This document shows positions 1 through 7,863 of a stretch of 58,732 nt of DNA, one piece after another (within the stretch, counting starts at the first letter, position 1; every line of letters begins with the position of its first letter). The stretch spans positions 1 to 58,732 of the forward strand of contig SKQU01000259.1 of NCBI GenBank assembly GCA_007118855.1, read 5' to 3'. This DNA comes from Spirochaetaceae bacterium (GTDB lineage: Bacteria > Spirochaetota > Spirochaetia > DSM-27196 > SLST01). The notes under the pieces are model-generated. The model was not told the origin of the DNA, ran no database searches, and saw nothing but the letters and a program-made list of their open reading frames with translations. The position numbers were made by a program, and so were the translations under genes.

Positions 1-33
1 AATCTCTCGTCCTAGCCGATAGACGAAGGGGGC
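1..33 (-). tRNA. tRNA-Glu, 5' part only (truncated by window start)
   Basis: Minus strand reads GCCCCCTTCGTCTATCGGCTAGGACGAGAGATT, matching the acceptor, D-arm and start of the anticodon arm of bacterial tRNA-Glu; anticodon lies outside the window. Confidence 0.75.
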
Positions 34-41
34 ATCTATCG

Positions 42-112
42 CTTCCCGGGGAGGACTCGAACCCCCACTAGCAGAGCCAGAATCTGCGGTGCTACCATTA
101 CACAACCGGGAA
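42..112 (-). tRNA. tRNA-Gln (anticodon CTG)
   Basis: Acceptor TTCCCGG/CCGGGAA pairs fully; anticodon arm GCAGA-TTCTGGC-TCTGC; T-arm GGGGG-TTCGAGT-CCTCC; CCA not encoded. Confidence 0.93.
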
Positions 113-123
113 ATCTATGCCTT

Positions 124-152
124 ACCATACCAATCGGACCGCCCGGTGTCAA
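124..152 (-). promoter_or_regulatory. Sigma70-type promoter for tRNA-Gln/tRNA-Glu
   Basis: Minus strand TTGACA (147-152), 17-bp spacer, TATGGT (124-129), just upstream of the tRNA. Confidence 0.7.
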
Positions 153-157
153 CCCGT

Positions 158-691
158 CTACTCGGACTCGTAGTTCAGCAGCGTATGCACCGGGACCGGC
201 GCAAGCAGGTCCTCGTACCCCAGAAAGGGCAGGCCGATGACGCTGAAGACCTCGTGTACCGTGCCGCCGGCGCGCTCGATCAGTTGAGCAGTCGCCCGAA
301 CCGTCCCGCCCGTCGCGATGAGATCGTCAACGATGAGAACCCGCTGATCGGGGCGCAGGTCCTGCCGATGCATCTCAACCGTGTCGCTGCCGTACTCGAG
401 CTCGTAGGTCAGACTCACCGTCTCACCGGGAAGCTTCCCTTTCTTCCTGACGAGCTGCAGCGGAAGCTCGAGCTCGAGCGCGAGCGGCGCACCGAAGAGG
501 AAGCCGCGCGCCTCAACCGCCGCAACCGCGTCGAGACCGGCCGACCGGTAGCGCCACACCATCTGCGAGACGCAGTAGGCGAAGGCCGCGGGGTCCATGA
601 GAATGCTCGTGATGTCGTAGAACAGAATCCCCTTCTTGGGGAAGTCCGGGATCTTGCGGATCACCGCGTCGAGGTTGAAGGATGCGTTCAT
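158..691 (-). CDS. apt: Adenine phosphoribosyltransferase
   Basis: IPDFPKKGILFYDIT N-terminus and PRPP motif VLIVDDLIATGGT. Confidence 0.96.
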   Translation of the reverse strand: MNASFNLDAVIRKIPDFPKKGILFYDITSILMDPAAFAYCVSQMVWRYRSAGLDAVAAVEARGFLFGAPLALELELPLQLVRKKGKLPGETVSLTYELEYGSDTVEMHRQDLRPDQRVLIVDDLIATGGTVRATAQLIERAGGTVHEVFSVIGLPFLGYEDLLAPVPVHTLLNYESE

Positions 692-746
692 AGCTCAGCA
701 GAAGAGTATGAGCAGAGGCGCGGCGTGTCAAACGCAGAGCGCAGGT

Positions 747-1760
747 TCACGGACAGGTGCGGCGAAATCCCGCCACGCGCGCGCTCGCATCCAGATCGAG
801 CCCGTCGGCCCTGCCGCTTCGCAGCAGGTGGTACCCGAGTCCGGCGATCATCGCCGCGTTGTCCGTGCACAGCTCGAGCGGCGGAAACCACACCTGGAGA
901 TCGCTGCGCGCGGCGAGCGATGCGCGCATCCGGGTATTCGCGGCCACCCCCCCGCCCACGACGACCCGGCTGAGTCCCGTGTCGGCGGCCGCGCGATCGA
1001 GCCGCCGCAGGAGGATGTCTACCGCCGCGCGCTCGAAACTCGCCGCGATGTTCTCCGCGGACTTCTGCGACGAGCCGTTCCAGAACTGGTCGAGCTGGTT
1101 GATGACCGCCGTCTTCAGTCCGGAGTACGAGACGTCGTAGCGATGATCCTGCTTGTGAAGACTCGCGTCGGGGAATGAGAAGGCACGATCGTCGCCGGCG
1201 CGGGCGAGACGGTCGATCGCAACTCCACCGGGGTAGCCGAGGGCATAGTGCTTGGCGACCTTGTCGAAGGCTTCCCCGCATGCGTCGTCGATCGTCGTAC
1301 CGAGCACCTCCATGGAAAGCGGATCGTCTGCGCGCGCGATTATCGTGTGCCCCCCTGAAACGAGCAATCCCAGGAAGGGGTACTCGACAGGTTCGGCAAG
1401 CTGCGGAGCGTAGAGGTGGGCACGCATATGGTCCACGCCAACCAACGGCAGTCCGAGCCCGAAGGCGAGCCCCTTCGCGAAGGAGAGCCCCACGACCAGC
1501 GAGCCCACGAGCCCGGGCCTGTTGGTCACGGCAACGCCGTCGAGGTCCGTGGCGCGGATCCCGGCCTCCGCCAGGGCCCGCTCGTAGACTCCGACGATCC
1601 AACGAGTGTGGGTCCGGCTCGCGATCTCCGGAACCACTCCCCCGAACGGTGCGTGCTCCTCGAGCTGCGTGGCGATCACCTGCCCCAGGACGCGCCTTCC
1701 GTCTTCAACGACCGCGACCGAACACTCGTCGCACGAACTCTCCACCCCGAGAACTGTCAC
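747..1760 (-). CDS. tsaD: tRNA N6-adenosine threonylcarbamoyltransferase TsaD
   Basis: MTVLGVESSCDECSVAVV, HMRAHLYAP, VSGGHT, VVVGGGVAANTRMR motifs. Confidence 0.97.
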   Translation of the reverse strand: MTVLGVESSCDECSVAVVEDGRRVLGQVIATQLEEHAPFGGVVPEIASRTHTRWIVGVYERALAEAGIRATDLDGVAVTNRPGLVGSLVVGLSFAKGLAFGLGLPLVGVDHMRAHLYAPQLAEPVEYPFLGLLVSGGHTIIARADDPLSMEVLGTTIDDACGEAFDKVAKHYALGYPGGVAIDRLARAGDDRAFSFPDASLHKQDHRYDVSYSGLKTAVINQLDQFWNGSSQKSAENIAASFERAAVDILLRRLDRAAADTGLSRVVVGGGVAANTRMRASLAARSDLQVWFPPLELCTDNAAMIAGLGYHLLRSGRADGLDLDASARVAGFRRTCP

Positions 1761-2809
1761 TGTTCATCTCCCTGCGCGATGCCCACCGGCCTCACGAGCT
1801 GCGAGACCGGGACGAACTCGTATCCGTGCGCATCGAGTACAGGGTACACCTCGAGCAGGATGTCGGCCAGAAGCGGCACGGTCACGTGCCCGATCATCAC
1901 CACCGGCTCGCCCCTGTGGGAAAGCTCGAGCGCATGGCCGAGCGCCGAGAGTATTGATTCCCGTGTGCGCGAGTTGTCGAGGAAGACGGTGCGTTCTGCG
2001 AAGGGAATCCCGACTTCCGCGGCCACCAGGCGGCCGACGGTCTCTGCCGATGTGCGGCTGTCGAGGAAGAAGAGGTCCTGCTCGTGAAGGGCGGCGAGCA
2101 CGGTTCGCATCAGCTCGGCGTCCGCCGTCGCAAGCGAGCCCATGTGGTTGTTTACACCGATCGCCCCCGGAACCGTCCTGAGGTTCTCCCGGATCGCCTC
2201 GACGATCCTCTCCGGAGGATCGGACAACCCTATCGAGCCGGGCCCCGGGTCGCCGCCACGCAGCGCTTCCATGGGCTGATGAAGCATGATCTCCTTCCCC
2301 GCCGCGGCCGCGAGCGCCGCGGCATGAACCGAGAAATCAAGTCGGGGGAGGACCGCAACTGCCATTGGTCCCGGGAACCTCAGGAACTCCTCGTACGCCT
2401 CGAGCGAGTTTCCCGCATCGTCGAGCACGAGCACGAGCGGCCCCCGCCGCTCGGGGGGGACGGCGGCCGGCGGAAGCCACCACGGCTGCGCGGCCGCGGT
2501 ACCTTCGGCGGCCGGCGGAACCGGCGGCGCCGGCCGATCGGGCTGCGTCTGCGGAGCCGGCTGCTCCTGGTCGCTCATCAACGAATCGTCGGGGACGCTC
2601 GGGTAGGGGTCGTCATCGGTCTGCGGCTCGGGCCGGTCCGGGCGCTCGGTCGCTCGGACGCCCGCTGGAGTGTCACAGACGCGCTCGATCGATTCCGGCA
2701 GCATCGCGATGAGAGCGCCGAGGAGGATTGCGATCGCGACCAGGAGGCCCACGAGAAGGGTCCGGTCGCGCCGGGGTTGATGTGTCTTGCCTCTTCGCCT
2801 CTGCCCCAC
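1757..2809 (-). CDS. Divergent polysaccharide deacetylase (YibQ/DUF610-like), membrane anchored
   Basis: N-terminal TM helix, Pro-rich linker, LVLVLDDAGNS...MAVAVLPRLDFS...EIMLHQPME...GVNNHMGS...LFFLDSRTS; GTG start. Confidence 0.85.
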   Translation of the reverse strand: MGQRRRGKTHQPRRDRTLLVGLLVAIAILLGALIAMLPESIERVCDTPAGVRATERPDRPEPQTDDDPYPSVPDDSLMSDQEQPAPQTQPDRPAPPVPPAAEGTAAAQPWWLPPAAVPPERRGPLVLVLDDAGNSLEAYEEFLRFPGPMAVAVLPRLDFSVHAAALAAAAGKEIMLHQPMEALRGGDPGPGSIGLSDPPERIVEAIRENLRTVPGAIGVNNHMGSLATADAELMRTVLAALHEQDLFFLDSRTSAETVGRLVAAEVGIPFAERTVFLDNSRTRESILSALGHALELSHRGEPVVMIGHVTVPLLADILLEVYPVLDAHGYEFVPVSQLVRPVGIAQGDEQ

Positions 2810-2856
2810 GCTTAATCATCGATCCGCGAGACGCAATTGTTGAGCCTTCCGGCGCA

Positions 2857-3702
2857 CTACCCGTGCACGAACTCCTCGACCTCGCTCGCATGCTGACGGA
2901 GCTTGCGCAGGGCCCGCATCTCGATCTGCCGTACGGTTTCCGGACTGATTCCCATCTCGTCGCTTATACGCTTGAGCGTGTACTTCTTGCCGCCGTAGAA
3001 CGCGAATCGGTAGAGAAGGATCTTCTTCTCCTTCTCCCTGAGCCGCTCGAGGAAACGCAGCGTCTCCTCTCGCATCACCTGCTGCATGATCTCGGTCTCC
3101 GGCGAATAGCTGTAATCCTCGAACACATCGTGCAGCGTTCCAGTCTCCGAGTTCATGTCGCTGTCGAGCGAGATGGGCCCGCTTGAGATACTGAGGATCT
3201 GCGACACTTCACCGCTCGGCATGCCCACCTCTGCGGCAACCTCTTCGACGCTTGGTCGCCGCATGCAGCGCTGGCTGAGGGTATTGTAAGCCCGCTGAAT
3301 CTTGCGCAGAGCGTCCTCCTTGCGATGCGGCAACCGGATGCTGCGCCGCTTGTTGCTCAACGCCCTCGTGATCGACTGTTTGATCCACCAGGAGGCATAG
3401 GTCGAGAATCGAACCTTCTTGCGGTGATCGTACTTCTCGGCGGCCTTCAGGAGTCCGAGGTTCCCCTCCTGGACCAGATCGAGGAGCCCGACGTCGTTGG
3501 AGACGTACGCCTTCGCAATCTTCACAACCAGACGAAGATTCGCCTCGACGAGCTCCTGTCGAGCCTGCTGGTCACCCTGCTCTATCCGCCGTGACAGCTC
3601 GAGCTCTTCCTCGAAGGTCAACAGCCTCGTGCGTCGTATCTGATTGAAGTACGCCTTGAGGGTATCGTCGTCGCGTACGGTCCTGCACTTCTTCCTGGTC
3701 AT
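2857..3702 (-). CDS. Sigma70-family group-2 sigma factor, RpoS-like candidate
   Basis: Regions 1.2 to 4.2 present (VVKIAKAYVSNDVGLLDLVQEGNLGLLKAAEKYD, RFSTYASWWIKQSITRAL, SPETVRQIEMRALRKLR), no region 1.1. ATG at 3702 has GGGAG 6 nt upstream; the longer ORF start at 3741 lies upstream of the promoter. Confidence 0.9.
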   Translation of the reverse strand: MTRKKCRTVRDDDTLKAYFNQIRRTRLLTFEEELELSRRIEQGDQQARQELVEANLRLVVKIAKAYVSNDVGLLDLVQEGNLGLLKAAEKYDHRKKVRFSTYASWWIKQSITRALSNKRRSIRLPHRKEDALRKIQRAYNTLSQRCMRRPSVEEVAAEVGMPSGEVSQILSISSGPISLDSDMNSETGTLHDVFEDYSYSPETEIMQQVMREETLRFLERLREKEKKILLYRFAFYGGKKYTLKRISDEMGISPETVRQIEMRALRKLRQHASEVEEFVHG

Positions 3703-3724
3703 CCGTAACTCCCGCAGAATACAT

Positions 3725-3740
3725 TGCAAGGAACGTGCCA
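3725..3740 (-). promoter_or_regulatory. Sigma-54 (RpoN) promoter for the sigma-factor gene
   Basis: Minus strand TGGCACG (3734-3740) - TTCC - TTGCA (3725-3729): exact match to the TGGCACG-N4-TTGCW core. Predicted start about 3714, about 12 nt before the ATG. Confidence 0.85.
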
Positions 3741-3862
3741 AGAGTACCTCAGTACAAGGCGCCTTTATCTCACTGACGGGAAAAGACTTACACCTGCCCC
3801 AGACGCGACCTCTCCGAGGCGGATCGGATTGTGCACTATTTCATACGAGTGATTTGAACTGC

Positions 3863-4216
3863 TTACAAAGAATCATACACTGCGGCGGCCCGCTCAGGGC
3901 TCACCGCGTCGACAGAGACGGCCTGCTCGTACTGGCGAACAATCATGTCCGCGATACCGAGGCTGCCGGTCCGGGACATCATCCGGGCGTACTCCTCGTA
4001 GAGCATGTCCTCGAAGATGTCCTGCGCCATCCCTCCGTCGAACAGATCGTCTTCACGATTGAGTGTAGCACGCATGCTGTCGAGCATCTGCTTTGCGAAC
4101 AAAGACTCGAACTCCTGCGCGACGAAACGCAGCTGCGCGCGACGGTCGCCGGCGGGCAGTTCAGGCCGCAACTGGGTAGCGTTCCACCGGGCCATGTTCG
4201 CGCCTATGGTCTCCAT
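3863..4216 (-). CDS. FlgJ-like rod-binding protein (no muramidase domain)
   Basis: FESLFAKQMLDSMRAT...GGMAQDIFEDMLYEEYARMMSRTGSLGIADMI, rod-binding domain; next to flgG. Confidence 0.85.
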   Translation of the reverse strand: METIGANMARWNATQLRPELPAGDRRAQLRFVAQEFESLFAKQMLDSMRATLNREDDLFDGGMAQDIFEDMLYEEYARMMSRTGSLGIADMIVRQYEQAVSVDAVSPERAAAVYDSL

Positions 4217-4221
4217 CCGGT

Positions 4222-5019
4222 TTACCTCTTCAAGCCGGCCGCGATCCCGAGCATCGAGTCACTGGTCTGAATGGCCTTCGAGTTCATCTCGTACGCCCGC
4301 TGGGCAACGATCATGTTGACCATCTCCTGGACCACCTCGACGTTCGAGAGCTCGAGAAACTTGTGCAGCGTCTGTCCCATTCCGTCGAATCCCGGCTGCC
4401 CGCCGATCGGGTCTCCCGAGGCGCTCGAGACCCGGAAGAGGTTGTCGCCGATCGCCTGGAGACCCGCCGGGTTCACGAACCGGTAGAGCTCGAGCTGTCC
4501 CACGTCGATCGGATCATCGAGTCCGGGCAGCTTCGTCGTGACCCGGCCGTCCTGCGAAATGCTGACCGACTCCCGAATGAAGCCCTCGGGAAGTATCACC
4601 TCCGGGATGAGCCTGTAGCCGTTGCTGTCGACGAACTGTCCGTTGGAGTCGATCTTGAACGAGCCGTCGCGCGTATAGGCGAAACTCCCGTCGTAGAGAA
4701 GCACCCGGAAAAATCCTTCGCCCTGGATCGCGATGTCGCCCACGTTCCCGGTGTTCTGCAGGGAACCCTGCGTGTGGATCTTCTGCGTCGCCGCGACCTT
4801 CACGCCGTGCCCGACCTGCACACCGACCGGGACGAGTGTCTCCTCGGTCGCAGGTGTTCCGGCCATGCGAACGGTGTGATAAAGCAGGTCGTCGAAGTCC
4901 GGCCGGTTCTTCTTGAAACCGGTCGTGTTGACGTTTGACAGGTTGTTGGCGATCGTGTCTATGTTGAACTGCTGGCCGACCATGCCGGACGCCGCAGTCC
5001 ACAGTGATCTCATCATCAC
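4222..5019 (-). CDS. flgG: Flagellar distal rod protein FlgG
   Basis: MRSLWTAASGMVGQQFNIDTIANNLSNVNTTGFKKNR and C-terminal LSNVEVVQEMVNMIVAQRAYEMNSKAIQTSDSML. Confidence 0.95.
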   Translation of the reverse strand: MMMRSLWTAASGMVGQQFNIDTIANNLSNVNTTGFKKNRPDFDDLLYHTVRMAGTPATEETLVPVGVQVGHGVKVAATQKIHTQGSLQNTGNVGDIAIQGEGFFRVLLYDGSFAYTRDGSFKIDSNGQFVDSNGYRLIPEVILPEGFIRESVSISQDGRVTTKLPGLDDPIDVGQLELYRFVNPAGLQAIGDNLFRVSSASGDPIGGQPGFDGMGQTLHKFLELSNVEVVQEMVNMIVAQRAYEMNSKAIQTSDSMLGIAAGLKR

Positions 5020-5027
5020 GCTACTCC

Positions 5028-5888
5028 TTACAGCCTGATCGCTTCGTTGATCAGCTTCCCGGTCATCTGGTCGTGCGCCTGGATCGCACGCTGGTTCGCC
5101 TCGTACGCCCGATTGACCTCGATCAGCTGCACCATCTCGGTCACCGGGTTGACGTTGCTCGTCTCAAGGAATCCCTGCCGAACCTTGGGCCGCCCCTCGG
5201 TCATGGTGAACGCCTGGCCCGACTCCTCGGTCGTCGCCCAGAAGCTGTCGCCCTGCTTGCGCAGGTAGCGGGTATTCCTCATGTCGACCACGCGCAGGCG
5301 GTCGACCTCCACAGTCTGTTCCCATTCGTTCTCCCGCATGCTGACAAGACGCAGGGGATCGTCGGCGAGCGCGGCGTTCTCGTAGATCACCCCGTCTTCG
5401 TCCACGACGAAGTTGTTCAGCTTCAGCTGAATCGGACCACCCTCTCCGAGCACCGGATACCCCTGTTTCGTCACGAGCATCCCCTCCGGGCCTATGAGAA
5501 AGCTTCCGTTGCGGGTGTACCGCTCGCCGTACGGGGTATCAACGACGAAGAACCCCTTCCCCTCGAGCGAGAGGTCGAAGGCGTTCTCCGTCTGGCGCAG
5601 GCTTCCCTGACTGAAGACGGTGAAGTACTCGTTCGTCTCAACGCCGGTCCCGACCCGACCAACCACGGGGGCGACGTCGTAGGAGCCCACCGGGAAGCTG
5701 CGCAGGGGAATCTGGCGCACGCCGTCGTCGCTCATCCGGCGGATCAGGAGCTCAGGGAACGCTTTCTGAATGGGGGTGTCACGCTTGTACCCGGTGGTAT
5801 CTACATTCGCGAGGTTGTTGGAAAGCGCGTCAAGACGGTTCTGCTGGACAACCATCCCGGCGGCGCCGGTATACATGCCTCGTAGCAC
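5028..5888 (-). CDS. Flagellar hook-basal body protein (FlhO/FlgF-type)
   Basis: MLRGMYTGAAGMVVQQNRLDALSNNLANVDTTGYKRD...TSNVNPVTEMVQLIEVNRAYEANQRAIQAHDQM. Confidence 0.9.
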   Translation of the reverse strand: MLRGMYTGAAGMVVQQNRLDALSNNLANVDTTGYKRDTPIQKAFPELLIRRMSDDGVRQIPLRSFPVGSYDVAPVVGRVGTGVETNEYFTVFSQGSLRQTENAFDLSLEGKGFFVVDTPYGERYTRNGSFLIGPEGMLVTKQGYPVLGEGGPIQLKLNNFVVDEDGVIYENAALADDPLRLVSMRENEWEQTVEVDRLRVVDMRNTRYLRKQGDSFWATTEESGQAFTMTEGRPKVRQGFLETSNVNPVTEMVQLIEVNRAYEANQRAIQAHDQMTGKLINEAIRL

Positions 5889-5907
5889 ATCGGCCTCCCT
5901 GACCTGT

Positions 5908-5935
5908 ATATCGGCGCAGAGTGGGTCACGGATTA
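5908..5935 (-). promoter_or_regulatory. Candidate FliA (sigma28-type) flagellar promoter
   Basis: Minus strand GCCGATAT (5908-5915; 7/8 to GCCGATAA) with weak TAATCCGT (5928-5935), 12-bp spacer, upstream of flhO. Confidence 0.4.
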
Positions 5936-5958
5936 GGTGGTATGAGGATTACCGGAAG

Positions 5959-6030
5959 AGCCAAGGGTGAGATTCGAACTCACGACCTGCTCATTACGAG
6001 TGAGCTGCTCTGCCCCTGAGCTACCTTGGC
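5959..6030 (-). tRNA. tRNA-Thr (anticodon CGT)
   Basis: GCCAAGG/CCTTGGC acceptor, anticodon arm GCTCA-CTCGTAA-TGAGC, T-arm GTGAG-TTCGAAT-CTCAC. Confidence 0.95.
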
Positions 6031-6056
6031 AGTCGACCGAAGTTCGACGCGGGGGA

Positions 6057-6085
6057 AATATACCTGATCGACACCGGATTGTGAA
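6057..6085 (-). promoter_or_regulatory. Sigma70-type promoter for tRNA-Thr
   Basis: Minus strand TTCACA (6080-6085), 17-bp spacer, TATATT (6057-6062). Confidence 0.7.
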
Positions 6086-6125
6086 GACCGGCGTGGCGAG
6101 ACGCCAGGAGATCGGCTCCATCGCA

Positions 6126-6758
6126 TTACTGCTTGCGCCGGGAGTTCACGAACCGGACGAACTCGTTGATATTCTTCAGGATGATGCGATCCTTCTCGAC
6201 CTCGAGCCGCCGTTGGCTCACGAAATGGTTGAGCACGTGACGCGTCTCCTCGGTCGACAGCCCCGCCCAGTGCGCGACGTCTTCCTGCGTCGTGAAGAAC
6301 ACGCGTTCATCGGTCTCGTCTTCCGGCTGACCGCGCAACTCGTTCAGCATCAGGAACACGTCGGCAACTCTCGCCTGCGTGTCATCGAGCGTGAGGATCA
6401 TGAAACGCCTGCGCTGATCGTAGATGCGCTTCGTGAAGAGCTTCAGCAGCTTGAGCGCGATCGCCGGATTGCCCCGCATCAGGATCTCGAAGTTCTCCCG
6501 GTTGAACTCCAGACACTTCACCCGTTCAACGGCGATCGCGGTCGCCGAGCGGGGCGCCTCTTCGAGTATCGCCATCTCGCCAAAGATCTCTCCCGGCTGA
6601 AGCACGTCGACCGTCTTCTCGATATCCCCCATGATCTTGGAAATCTGAACGCGTCCCTGCTGGATGAGGTAGAACGCGTCGCCGGGCTCGTACTCGCAGA
6701 AGATGATCTCGCCGGGCTGGTATCCAACGGCGAATCGCTCAAACGCCTCGAGGTTCAT
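6126..6758 (-). CDS. Crp/Fnr-family cyclic-nucleotide-binding regulator
   Basis: GEIIFCEYEPGDAFYLIQQGRVQISK...GEIFGEMAILEEAPRSATAIA cNMP-binding fold plus C-terminal helix-turn-helix region. Confidence 0.87.
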   Translation of the reverse strand: MNLEAFERFAVGYQPGEIIFCEYEPGDAFYLIQQGRVQISKIMGDIEKTVDVLQPGEIFGEMAILEEAPRSATAIAVERVKCLEFNRENFEILMRGNPAIALKLLKLFTKRIYDQRRRFMILTLDDTQARVADVFLMLNELRGQPEDETDERVFFTTQEDVAHWAGLSTEETRHVLNHFVSQRRLEVEKDRIILKNINEFVRFVNSRRKQ

Positions 6759-6759
6759 C

Positions 6760-7764
6760 TCAGCCGCCTCCCGCCTTGATCGCGCGTCGGACCTTTCGCA
6801 TCAGCGCCTCACCCACGCCGGGCATGCTCATGATCTTCTGGTAGAAGCTCTGGGCACGCTGGGTGTCTCCCTTCTCCTGGTACGACTGTCCCACGTAGTA
6901 GAGCGCGTCGGGGAGCTCCGGTATCTTCGGATAGCGCTGGATCAGCCCGGTGAAGTGCTTGATGCACGCATCGTGCTGCCCGAGGCTCGAGAAGCAACGC
7001 CCCATCTCGAACAGCGCCTTGATGCGGTACTCCTCATCACTGCTCGTGTCGGCTATCTGCTTGAACGACCGCAGCGCCTCGGCGTACTTCTGCTGGCTGA
7101 AGGTACTCACCGCCGCGTAGAACTCCTTCGCGGCGTCGGAGAGCTGCCTGCCCGCCTCAGGCTTCGCCGATTCGGCCGGCGAGGCGGCCTCCACGCCTTC
7201 GATATTGGGGCCCTTGCCGGCGCCGTACTGCTGGAGAAACTGCTCGGCCTTCTGTGCGAGCTCGTTCGCCCGGGCGTGCAAACGCCCCGAGGGGTAGTAG
7301 GTGAGATACCGGCGGAACGCGTAGAGCGCCTGCTCGTAGCGCTTCTTTCCCAGATAGTACTGTCCGATGTTAAAGAGCCCGGACTCGGGGTCGACCTGCG
7401 CGTCCTCGGCGAGCAGCGCGCTCACCTTGGCGTGCATCCGTCGCAGCTGATTGCTGAACACCTTCAGCATCTTCATGATGATCCTGGTGTTCTGACTGAC
7501 GATGTGCTCGAACTCGGGCACCGTGAACATGAGCACCGAGGCATCCGAGAGCACCACGGCGTTCTCCTCGCGCGGGTACTTGCCCAGCGCGCTCTTCACT
7601 CCGAAGAACTCCCCGGTCTGGATGTAGTCGTGGATCTCCTGGCCGGTCTCTATGTCGGTGGAATTGAGGCTGACGCGCCCCGACTTGAGAATGTAGATCC
7701 TGTCGCTCACATCGCCACGGAAGTAGATGACCGAGTTGGCCTTGAAAGTCATGGGACGCGGCAC
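6760..7764 (-). CDS. cNMP-binding domain protein with C-terminal TPR repeats
   Basis: FKANSVIYFRGDVSDRIYILKSGRVSL...TGEFFGVKSALGKYPREENAVV followed by several TPR units. Confidence 0.85.
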   Translation of the reverse strand: MPRPMTFKANSVIYFRGDVSDRIYILKSGRVSLNSTDIETGQEIHDYIQTGEFFGVKSALGKYPREENAVVLSDASVLMFTVPEFEHIVSQNTRIIMKMLKVFSNQLRRMHAKVSALLAEDAQVDPESGLFNIGQYYLGKKRYEQALYAFRRYLTYYPSGRLHARANELAQKAEQFLQQYGAGKGPNIEGVEAASPAESAKPEAGRQLSDAAKEFYAAVSTFSQQKYAEALRSFKQIADTSSDEEYRIKALFEMGRCFSSLGQHDACIKHFTGLIQRYPKIPELPDALYYVGQSYQEKGDTQRAQSFYQKIMSMPGVGEALMRKVRRAIKAGGG

Positions 7765-7803
7765 CTGGTTAGCTCCTGGATAGTACTGTAAACACTCCTA
7801 TCT

Positions 7804-7809
7804 ATTATA
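7804..7809 (-). promoter_or_regulatory. -10 element for the cNMP/TPR gene
   Basis: TATAAT on minus strand in the divergent intergenic region; no convincing -35. Confidence 0.4.
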
Positions 7810-7863
7810 TCAACAAAGTTTTGTACCGCACCTTGCGGCCGAACGATATACTGAGAGGCGAGG

